DNA of 12,144 nucleotides from an uncultured Bacilli bacterium. GTDB taxonomy: Bacteria; Bacillota_I; Bacilli_A; RF39; UBA660. Below are positions 6,685 to 12,074 of the stretch, one piece after another; positions within the stretch are counted from its first letter, which is position 1; each line of letters starts with the position of its first letter. The position numbers were made by a program, and so were the translations under genes. The notes beneath the pieces are model-generated. The model saw only the letters and a program-made list of their open reading frames with translations, was not told the DNA's origin and did not search any database. The DNA lies in contig CANRJI010000023.1 of the NCBI GenBank assembly GCA_947630885.1, positions 1 through 12,144 on the forward strand. The letters run 5' to 3'.

Positions 6685-8382
6685 ATGGATAGTGTCTTGC
6701 TAATTACAGTGCTTTCTCTTTTGCTAACAGTTACCCTAATAATAGTTACGATTTTTATTATTAAAAATAATCAAAGTAAGAAGTATAAAAAAGTAATTGA
6801 AAATTTAGATATAGAAAAAAATAATTTACTTGGAGTTCCTGTCTTAAGTGAAATTTCAAAGGTTAAAGAACTTATTAAAACAGATAATTTGAAAGAAAAA
6901 TTAGATGATTGGAACAATACTTTTGTTTTAATTAGAGATGAAAAGATACCATCACTTACTGATTCGATATCTGATGCTGACTTTTTAGTAGATCGAAAGG
7001 ACTATAAACAGGCGACAAGAAAGATTGCTGTAATTGAAATGGAACTTCGCGATTTAAAGAAAAAAACAGATTCTTTACTCGAAGAAGTTAAGATTATTAC
7101 ACAATCAGAAGAAAGAAATCGAGCACTAATTACGAAATTAAAAATTGTCTATAGAGAACAACAAAATAAATTTGAAAGAACGAAAAAGGAATATGGAGAA
7201 GTTGCTATTTATGTCGAAAATGAGTTTGATCGAATCGATAAACTTTTCGCAGAATTTGAAAAGGCAATGGATAATAATGACTATGTATCGGTAGAAAAAA
7301 GAATTAATTCTTTAGATGACAGCATTAATAGAATGGGTAAAATAGTAAATGATGCTCCAACAATTGTTTTAATGGCGACAGAAATTGTACCTAATAAAAT
7401 TGAAGAAGCGACAACTTTTTATTTTAGAATGCAAAGAGATGGCTATCCTTTGGATTATTTAAATTTTGAATATAACATTAAAGAAATTAGAAATAAACTT
7501 GAAGCTATTATCGAAAACTTAAAGAAGTTAGAAATGGGAGACGCTCTTATTGAACTTAAGACTTTTATGGATTATTTTAATGGTCTTTATAATGATTTTG
7601 ATAAAGAGAAAGAATGCAAAGATTTATTTAAACAAAATATTAAAGAGTTAGGATATAAAATTGATAATATTAATAAAGTTGTTAGGGATATTTATCTTCA
7701 AATAGATGATATAAAGTATAATTATAATTTATCAGATGAAGATATTAATAAATTTAGTTTGTTAAGTAAAAACTTAGAAAATATTAATAAGGATTATAAA
7801 ATTTTAAATGAACAAGGTAAGATGAGAACTTTTGCTTATTCAAAACTAGTTGATGAATTAGATGGTCTATCATTAAAGCTTTCGAGATTACAAGATGATT
7901 TGGATTTTCAATTAAGATCTATTACGAGTATGAAGGATGATGAGACAAGAGCAAAAGAACAACTTGCAACAATTGAAGATTTACTAAATAAATCGAAATA
8001 TAAACTTAAGAGTTATAAGATACCTGTTATACCTAGCAGTTATTATATTGAGCTTTCGGAAGCACAAGATGCTATTAGAGAGATTGTGAAAGAACTTCAA
8101 AAAAAACCGATTGTTATTAAAATATTGAATATAAGGGTTGATACGGCTAGAGATTTGGTTTTTAAGATTTATAATAAGACAAATGATATGATAAAAACGG
8201 TCAATATGGCTGAAAAAATGATTGTATATGGAAATCGTTATCGAAGCAGTTATGAAGAAATTGATGTAGCACTTGCAAAGGCAGAAGAATTATTTAAAAG
8301 AGGAAAATATAAGGAATCGCTTGAACTTTCTTCTAAAAGTATCGGCTTTGTCGATAAAAATATTATGGAAAAAATGTCATGA
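6685..8382 (+). CDS. ezrA: Septation ring formation regulator EzrA
   Basis: EzrA is a membrane-anchored coiled-coil protein that binds FtsZ, prevents extra Z-rings and helps shuttle cell-wall synthases to the septum. Residues about 4-26 form the single TM anchor (outside to inside), followed by a Lys-rich stop and more than 530 residues of helical, charged spectrin-like repeats in the cytoplasm. The early VPVLSEISKVK segment (51-61) and the overall length of 565 residues match the family. The start is well placed: AGGAGAG at 6669-6675 is nine bases before ATG. The stop is TGA, which shows that TGA is not read as tryptophan here. The gene has its own extended -10 promoter. Two Asn-rich membrane proteins follow on the same strand with no clear terminator after ezrA, so they may be partly cotranscribed. 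Confidence 0.93.
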   Translation: MDSVLLITVLSLLLTVTLIIVTIFIIKNNQSKKYKKVIENLDIEKNNLLGVPVLSEISKVKELIKTDNLKEKLDDWNNTFVLIRDEKIPSLTDSISDADFLVDRKDYKQATRKIAVIEMELRDLKKKTDSLLEEVKIITQSEERNRALITKLKIVYREQQNKFERTKKEYGEVAIYVENEFDRIDKLFAEFEKAMDNNDYVSVEKRINSLDDSINRMGKIVNDAPTIVLMATEIVPNKIEEATTFYFRMQRDGYPLDYLNFEYNIKEIRNKLEAIIENLKKLEMGDALIELKTFMDYFNGLYNDFDKEKECKDLFKQNIKELGYKIDNINKVVRDIYLQIDDIKYNYNLSDEDINKFSLLSKNLENINKDYKILNEQGKMRTFAYSKLVDELDGLSLKLSRLQDDLDFQLRSITSMKDDETRAKEQLATIEDLLNKSKYKLKSYKIPVIPSSYYIELSEAQDAIREIVKELQKKPIVIKILNIRVDTARDLVFKIYNKTNDMIKTVNMAEKMIVYGNRYRSSYEEIDVALAKAEELFKRGKYKESLELSSKSIGFVDKNIMEKMS

Positions 8383-8387
8383 CGTGC

Positions 8388-8416
8388 TTGCTTTTTAGGG
8401 TGTTTTGTGTTATTCT
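8388..8416 (+). promoter_or_regulatory. Extended -10 promoter of the Asn/Met-rich protein gene
   Basis: TTGCTT (8388-8393), a 17-bp spacer and TATTCT (8411-8416), preceded by the extended -10 TGT (8408-8410). It lies just after the ezrA stop and about 31 bases before the next ATG. Confidence 0.55.
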
Positions 8417-8447
8417 AAAAATAGAGTAAAAGGGGAGGATAGAAATA

Positions 8448-9545
8448 ATGGATGGAGTTATTGATTTTTTACTTGAATATTATGTGTGGATTTTGGTTGT
8501 ACTTGTAATATTATTAATTACAGTTATTGGCTTTTTAGCTGATACAAAGAGAAAGAAAAAGAAACGTGAAAGATCTGATGCAGCACCTCAAGTGAATAAT
8601 AATCCTAATATGGGAATGGGTATGAATGATTTTGGAAATATGAATCAGATGCCTAGTATGGATATGGGAATGAACGGTAATAATTTTAATAATGGTTATG
8701 CTGACTTTAATAATATGAATATGGGCATGAGTAATTATGGTAATAATATGAATGACATGAGTGGCATGAATAATATGGCTTATATGAACGAGATGAATAA
8801 TTTTAATAATATGAACAATATGAATAACATGAGTAATATGACAGTGCCAAATGATTCACAGGTAAATAATATGATGCCTAGTCAAGATATGAGTGTTAAC
8901 AATGGTAATAATGATACGTTTTTTGTTCCATCAGATGAACAAACACCTAAAATTGCACCAAGAGAAGTTGTAATTCCAAAGCCTGTTCAAAGTACCTCTC
9001 TTGTAAATAATAGTACAGCGCCTAGTCCTGTCGTTGAACCGACACCTGCAATTAATAATGGTAGCGTGTCTTTACCTAATGCGGTGGCACCAAGTACTAA
9101 TGTTAATATGATGGGTGGTGCAGTTCCAACACCAGCACCAGTACCTGAGCCTATGGTAAGTGGAAATTTAATGCCAAATACTAATACAGTTGATGCTGTT
9201 GTAAATCAAGTTCCAAATAATATGATGAATGTTAATTCGGTTAATACTAATCCGGTAAATGAACCTGTTCCTAATTTAATGGGAAATAACATTGCTGGAC
9301 CAACTGCTAATGTAATGCCTAGTTCTGTGCCTAATATGAATCCAAATATTGGCCCTGATAATGGTGTAGTTCCTTTAGGGGTAAATGTAAGTGCTCAACC
9401 TAATGTGACTCCTAGCGCTAGTCCAATACCTAATCCTGATATTCAAATACAAGGAATGCCTGGAATGATGCCAAATCCTAATTCAATGAAATCTGCTGTA
9501 AGTGGACAACAAATGGAGAGTAATAATAATAATTGGAATTTATAA
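8448..9545 (+). CDS. Membrane-anchored Asn/Met/Pro-rich low-complexity protein
   Basis: I recognise no family. The 365 residues divide into an acidic N-terminal stub (1-12), one TM helix (about 13-31), a strongly basic cluster (34-41, KRKKKKRE-like), then low-complexity sequence to the end. Residues 48-150 are rich in Asn, Met and Gly with repeated NNMN units; 185-350 are rich in Pro, Asn, Val and Ala. A short more ordinary segment at 157-182 (TFFVPSDEQTPKIAPREVV...) carries most of the later charges. The basic cluster after the TM predicts that the long tail is cytoplasmic. The order TM, charged patch, Pro/Asn linker recalls ZipA of Proteobacteria, but no globular C-terminal FtsZ-binding domain is present; the chain ends NNNNWNL. 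GGGAGG (8433-8438) lies nine bases before ATG. Position right after ezrA suggests, but does not show, a division or envelope role. Confidence 0.8.
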   Translation: MDGVIDFLLEYYVWILVVLVILLITVIGFLADTKRKKKKRERSDAAPQVNNNPNMGMGMNDFGNMNQMPSMDMGMNGNNFNNGYADFNNMNMGMSNYGNNMNDMSGMNNMAYMNEMNNFNNMNNMNNMSNMTVPNDSQVNNMMPSQDMSVNNGNNDTFFVPSDEQTPKIAPREVVIPKPVQSTSLVNNSTAPSPVVEPTPAINNGSVSLPNAVAPSTNVNMMGGAVPTPAPVPEPMVSGNLMPNTNTVDAVVNQVPNNMMNVNSVNTNPVNEPVPNLMGNNIAGPTANVMPSSVPNMNPNIGPDNGVVPLGVNVSAQPNVTPSASPIPNPDIQIQGMPGMMPNPNSMKSAVSGQQMESNNNNWNL

Positions 9546-9568
9546 ATTTAGGGTTACCTAAATTTTTT
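9544..9568 (+). terminator. Intrinsic terminator overlapping the stop codon of the Asn/Met-rich gene
   Basis: AAATTTAGG (9544-9552), loop GTTA and CCTAAATTT (9557-9565) form a perfect 9-bp stem followed by further Ts to 9568. It overlaps the TAA (9543-9545). The next gene's ribosome binding site starts 12 bases later and no promoter is visible between, so it may act as a partial terminator within a unit. Confidence 0.8.
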
Positions 9569-9593
9569 CTGTGAGAGATAAGGAGGTATTTGA

Positions 9594-10055
9594 ATGAACG
9601 AAAATAATAATAATTCTAATGTTACGCCATATCGTGCTTCAGGTAATTTAAATACCGTAATTGGGAATCCTAGTGTAAACATTAATAACATGATGGATGT
9701 AAATATTCAAATTGCTTCGACAAACAGTAAACCTTCAAAATCTGATGCTACTGATGTGGTTAATAGTAATGGTGTTCAAATACCAACGAATGCTTATCAA
9801 GCTCCAAAAAGTCATATTGTAACTTCTAACGTTGAAACGGAGCAAGCACAGGTAGTTAATAATGCTATAACTAGACAAAATAATATACCTCAAGGAAATA
9901 ATCAATATGTTCAAAGAACGTATGTAGGAAATAATGGAACACCAAAAAAAAAGAAGATACAATTTAATATTGGTTCTGAATTTAAAATGGTAATACTTAT
10001 TATTGTTATTCTTCTCGTATTTATACTTTTACTTCCTATATTTACAGGATTTTAA
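9594..10055 (+). CDS. Tail-anchored Asn-rich membrane protein
   Basis: No family is recognised. Residues 1-115 are polar, Asn/Ser/Thr/Val-rich and probably disordered (Asn tract at 4-7, few charges). KKKK at 118-121 precedes one TM helix at about 132-150, and only three residues follow, so this is a C-tail anchor with the polar part in the cytoplasm. Its layout mirrors the preceding protein, which has its anchor at the N-terminus. The ribosome binding site AAGGAGG (9580-9586) is excellent, with ATG seven bases away. A run of nine As (9944-9952) encodes the Lys patch just before the TM. The stop TAA overlaps the stop of the convergent RNHCP gene by a shared TTAA. It probably depends on read-through of the terminator at 9544-9568 or on a promoter inside the preceding gene. 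Confidence 0.8.
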   Translation: MNENNNNSNVTPYRASGNLNTVIGNPSVNINNMMDVNIQIASTNSKPSKSDATDVVNSNGVQIPTNAYQAPKSHIVTSNVETEQAQVVNNAITRQNNIPQGNNQYVQRTYVGNNGTPKKKKIQFNIGSEFKMVILIIVILLVFILLLPIFTGF

Positions 10056-10360
10056 TGATTGTCAATATTTGATAATTTGATAATTAAATCAAAGTTATCA
10101 TCGATAGCCATAATGTTTTTATGGGTACAATGACATTTATCACAGCTATAAACTATTTTATAGCTGTTTTTAAATTTTTCAATACCAATTGGTTTCATAA
10201 GACCATGACAGGTATTTTGCCGATCGCCAGGATTTATGTCTAAATGTTTGGAATATAGACAATATGGACAATGGTCACGAGCGGTATAGTTAAGCTTTGC
10301 AACTTGTTTACCACAATTTTCACAAATAAAATCTTCATCAATCATATTAAACTTTTTCAT
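10052..10360 (-). CDS. RNHCP domain zinc-ribbon protein
   Basis: This 102-residue protein belongs to the RNHCP family (Pfam RNHCP), whose function is unknown. The signature is seen as RDHCPYCLYSKHLD (28-41), with Asp replacing Asn of the family name. An N-terminal CENC (C13, C16), HCPYC (C31, C34), then C51, and C73, C76 and C78 near the C-terminus suggest two zinc sites. It is small, soluble and probably binds nucleic acid or protein, which is inference. No ribosome binding site precedes the ATG at 10360. Instead a -10 box ends six bases upstream, so the mRNA is probably leaderless. A second ATG at codon 6 is possible but also lacks a good ribosome binding site. The gene converges on the tail-anchored protein gene with stop codons overlapping in TTAA and no hairpin between. 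Confidence 0.9.
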   Translation of the reverse strand: MKKFNMIDEDFICENCGKQVAKLNYTARDHCPYCLYSKHLDINPGDRQNTCHGLMKPIGIEKFKNSYKIVYSCDKCHCTHKNIMAIDDNFDLIIKLSNIDNH

Positions 10361-10366
10361 GCTTTT

Positions 10367-10395
10367 ATTGTATCAAATTGTATGCTTTTTGGCAA
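10367..10395 (-). promoter_or_regulatory. Promoter of the RNHCP gene, abutting its start codon
   Basis: On the minus strand TTGCCA (10395-10390), a 17-bp spacer and TACAAT (10372-10367), with extended TGA before the -10. Only six bases separate the -10 box from the ATG, so the expected transcription start falls at or next to the A of ATG. Confidence 0.75.
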
Positions 10396-10397
10396 AT

Positions 10398-10419
10398 AAA
10401 AAAGCACTAAATGTGCTTT
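10398..10419 (-). terminator. Intrinsic terminator of the Gly/Tyr/Pro-rich protein gene
   Basis: On the minus strand AAAGCAC, loop ATTTA and GTGCTTT (10419-10401) are followed by a T run of six (10403-10398). The first arm overlaps the gene's TAA stop (10420-10418). The -35 box of the RNHCP gene begins three bases beyond, so the two minus-strand genes are separate units. Confidence 0.82.
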
Positions 10420-10603
10420 AATAGTAATAAGGTGGGTAAGGTTGATATGGTGGATATGGCTGATAACCTGGTCCCTGATAATATGGTCTAGGATAAAAAG
10501 CAGGTGCAAGTAAGCCTCCTGTTATTCCACCAAGAATAAATGGGCCAAAGAATCCACCACCAATTCGATTTCCACCCATATTCATCATTCTTCGATTGTA
10601 CAT
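10418..10603 (-). CDS. Small Gly-rich protein with Tyr/Pro-rich tail
   Basis: This is a 61-residue protein of no named family that I know. Residues 1-14 are Met/Asn/Arg-rich, 15-36 form a Gly-rich hydrophobic stretch (GGGFFGPFILGGITGGLLAP) long enough to span or insert in a membrane, and 37-61 are a Tyr/Pro/Gln tail with repeated YQPYPP units ending in PPYYY. Short proteins of this style occur in Firmicutes and are often surface or coat-like, but that is an impression. Coding status is supported by an excellent ribosome binding site (GAAAGGAG, 10620-10613, nine bases before ATG), a good promoter and its own terminator. It is transcribed divergently from the rhomboid gene. Confidence 0.78.
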   Translation of the reverse strand: MYNRRMMNMGGNRIGGGFFGPFILGGITGGLLAPAFYPRPYYQGPGYQPYPPYQPYPPYYY

Positions 10604-10626
10604 AAGACTAGTCTCCTTTCATCAAT

Positions 10627-10655
10627 ATTATATTAGAAAGTCTAATTATCGTGAA
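10627..10655 (-). promoter_or_regulatory. Promoter of the Gly/Tyr/Pro-rich protein gene
   Basis: On the minus strand TTCACG (10655-10650), a 17-bp spacer and a consensus TATAAT (10632-10627). It is placed just upstream of the ribosome binding site at 10620-10613. Confidence 0.75.
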
Positions 10656-10675
10656 AGTAAAGTGATACTTTATTT
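10655..10675. promoter_or_regulatory. Dyad between the divergent promoters, candidate operator
   Basis: TAAAGT (10658-10663), GAT and ACTTTA (10667-10672) form a perfect 6-bp dyad. With one mismatch it extends to nine-base arms (10655-10663 and 10667-10675). It fills the 13-bp gap between the two -35 boxes and overlaps the rhomboid -35, so a bound dimeric regulator could affect both genes. No regulator gene is visible nearby. Confidence 0.4.
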
Positions 10676-10697
10676 ATTTTTTGTTTTCTGTTATAAT
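10669..10697 (+). promoter_or_regulatory. Extended -10 promoter of the rhomboid gene
   Basis: A consensus TATAAT (10692-10697) is preceded by the extended motif TGT (10689-10691). The -35 (TTTATT, 10669-10674) is weak at 17 bp. Transcription should start near 10704, almost on top of the ribosome binding site GGAGG at 10706-10710, so the leader is very short. Confidence 0.75.
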
Positions 10698-10717
10698 ATA
10701 CATGCGGAGGAATAGAT

Positions 10718-11851
10718 ATGGAAGAAATTGTATTTAGAAGTGATGATTTATTAATTATGAATTTAATCAACTATTTTATTACGGAAGAAAATTATAATCC
10801 GATGATTATTCATGGTGTTAATGATGAAGTATGGTTAGAGAATTTGGATAATGACTATAAAATAGTTCGAATTGTTTCTCATCATATTCACAATAAAGAA
10901 CAACTTGATTTTGATAAATTTAAATTGAGTAGAGTAGTAAAAGAAGTTAAGAAAAAAACATTATCTTTTAAAGTTAAAGTTTTAAATATATATACTGATG
11001 TTGAAGATGATAAATTGCTTTCCAAAGATGACTTTTTAATTAAAAAAGAAAAAGATATTAATAATCCAAGATTAATTAGTATATTTCCTAATATTGTTCA
11101 AAAGACGGAAAGAAAAGAGGACGGATTAAGTTACTTTATAAAAGTTACAGATGGGATTAATAGAAAAAGTGAAAAGCGTAATAAGGTAGCGGAAAAAATA
11201 TTTTCTTATAAAAAGCCAATTGTTACTTATGCAATTATGGCTATCTGTGTTATTGTCTTTTTACTTATGTATGTATTGGGTAATGGTAGTGAAGATATAT
11301 ATACCCTTGTAAGATTCGGTGCAAGTTCAGATTTATTAGTCAAGAGTGGAGAGTATTATCGACTATTTACTTCGATGTTTTTACATATTGGAGTTATTCA
11401 TCTCCTATGTAATATGTATTCTCTTTATATTATTGGTAGAGAAGTGGAAAGCTTATTTGGTAAGGCTAAATATTTGTTAATATATATTATAAGTGGTCTA
11501 TGTGGTAGTATTTTATCCCTTGCTTTTTATCATAATACAATATCGGCAGGAGCAAGTGGTGCTATTTTTGGATTGCTTGGTGCGCTTCTTTACTTTGGAT
11601 ATTATTATCGAACTTATCTTGGCGCTAAACTTAGAACATCAATTATTCCGGTTATTTTGGTTAACTTGGTAATTGGTTTTATGACACCATCTATTAATAA
11701 TGCCGCTCATGTAGGAGGATTAGTTGGTGGCATTCTTCTTGCTATGTTAGCAGGTGTCCCAGATAAGTATTCGAAGAGAGAAAGAGTTAACGGTATTATC
11801 TTAACTATTTTATACGTTACTTTTATCTGTTATTTGGCTTTTGGTAGATAA
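10718..11851 (+). CDS. Rhomboid family intramembrane serine protease
   Basis: Rhomboids cleave membrane proteins inside the bilayer with a Ser-His dyad. The catalytic serine is in GASG (278-281, Ser280) and the histidine in AAHVGG (His331). The oxyanion-side HxxxN motif is HLLCN (His228, Asn232). A rhomboid domain with about six to seven TM segments spans 167-375. Residues 1-160 form a soluble, charged N-terminal domain with no motif I can name, an arrangement like the cytosolic N-terminal domain of GluP/YqgP of Bacillus. The C-terminal TPR part of that protein is missing, and at 377 residues this one is shorter. In Bacillus, YqgP takes part in membrane protein quality control of the MgtE transporter; the substrate here is unknown. 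The gene has its own promoter, and no clear terminator follows. Confidence 0.92.
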   Translation: MEEIVFRSDDLLIMNLINYFITEENYNPMIIHGVNDEVWLENLDNDYKIVRIVSHHIHNKEQLDFDKFKLSRVVKEVKKKTLSFKVKVLNIYTDVEDDKLLSKDDFLIKKEKDINNPRLISIFPNIVQKTERKEDGLSYFIKVTDGINRKSEKRNKVAEKIFSYKKPIVTYAIMAICVIVFLLMYVLGNGSEDIYTLVRFGASSDLLVKSGEYYRLFTSMFLHIGVIHLLCNMYSLYIIGREVESLFGKAKYLLIYIISGLCGSILSLAFYHNTISAGASGAIFGLLGALLYFGYYYRTYLGAKLRTSIIPVILVNLVIGFMTPSINNAAHVGGLVGGILLAMLAGVPDKYSKRERVNGIILTILYVTFICYLAFGR

Positions 11852-11856
11852 ATCTA

Positions 11857-11885
11857 TTGTAAATAATTCTAATTTATGTTAAAAT
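11857..11885 (+). promoter_or_regulatory. Extended -10 promoter of the leader/short ORF segment
   Basis: TTGTAA (11857-11862), a 17-bp spacer and TAAAAT (11880-11885) with extended TGT (11877-11879). Expected start is near 11892. It begins six bases after the rhomboid stop codon. Confidence 0.7.
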
Positions 11886-11895
11886 TAAATCATGA

Positions 11896-11911
11896 TAGGA
11901 GAGTGGTAACA
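11896..11911 (+). repeat. Leader motif shared with ezrA (copy 2)
   Basis: TAGGAGAGTGGTAACA is identical to 6668-6683. Here the last A is also the first base of the ATG, whereas in ezrA two further As precede the ATG. Only this copy has a downstream partner able to pair with it (11931-11945). Confidence 0.7.
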
Positions 11912-11945
11912 TGATTAAAGTAAGTAATATATGTTATCACTTTTT
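11898..11945 (+). promoter_or_regulatory. Long hairpin sequestering ribosome binding site and ATG
   Basis: Bases 11898-11912 can pair with 11931-11945 in an uninterrupted 15-bp stem, counting G-U pairs. The inner ten pairs (GTGGTAACAT with ATGTTATCAC) contain only one G-U. The loop is 18 bases. The 5' arm holds most of the ribosome binding site and the first two bases of ATG 11911, so the folded RNA would block translation initiation. This is the geometry of an RNA thermometer or of a riboswitch expression platform. No known riboswitch class is recognised. Confidence 0.5.
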
Positions 11946-12006
11946 CTTATGCCAAGTTAACAATATGTTAATCTGGGGGGGGGGGCTTGTAAGCCTTATA
12001 AATTAA
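11911..12006 (+). CDS. Short ORF (31 residues) with a poly-G run, leader peptide or gene remnant
   Basis: ATG at 11911 follows a good ribosome binding site (AGGAGAG, 11897-11903) and promoter, and the frame stops at TAA 12004-12006. The peptide begins MIKVSNICYHFF, which weakly recalls the first strand of ABC transporter ATPases, but no Walker motif follows. Residues 22-25 are Trp-Gly-Gly-Gly from an 11-G run. One G more or two fewer would shift the frame to a 45-ish-residue version ending at 12045-12047; one fewer would stop almost at once. Whether it is a leader peptide, a remnant of a deleted gene or non-coding RNA is undecided. Confidence 0.35.
   Translation: MIKVSNICYHFFLCQVNNMLIWGGGLVSLIN
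11975..11985 (+). repeat. 11-base homopolymer G run
   Basis: Eleven consecutive Gs stand in otherwise AT-rich sequence. No other G or C run in the window approaches this length. It lies inside the 11911 short ORF. Homopolymers of this kind are typical slipped-strand phase-variation tracts, but they are also error-prone in sequencing and assembly. Confidence 0.85.
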
Positions 12007-12025
12007 TAAATAAAATAGAATTAGA

Positions 12026-12074
12026 CTATGAAGTAACTAGTATGTAAGTACTAGATTTTTTCATAGCCTTTTTT
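12026..12074 (+). terminator. Two-tier intrinsic terminator before the last gene
   Basis: The outer stem CTATGAA (12026-12032) pairs with TTCATAG (12060-12066) and encloses an inner stem CTAGTA (12037-12042) with TACTAG (12049-12054) and loop TGTAAG. CC and six Ts (12069-12074) follow. The next ribosome binding site begins about six bases later with no room for a promoter, so this hairpin could control transcription into the next gene. Confidence 0.75.

Noticed and set aside
8380..8382. Mycoplasma genetic code with TGA as tryptophan
   Set aside because: ezrA ends naturally in TGA at the expected family length, and tryptophans in conserved genes are TGG.
8600..8850. Tandem DNA repeat or CRISPR-like array in the Asn/Met-rich region
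   Set aside because: Repetition is at codon level (AAT, ATG) with irregular spacing; there are no constant repeats with unique spacers.
9735..9962. Minus-strand ORF of 75 codons
   Set aside because: Antisense to the Asn-rich protein; its Ile/Leu/Tyr/Ser content is what antisense Asn-rich coding yields.
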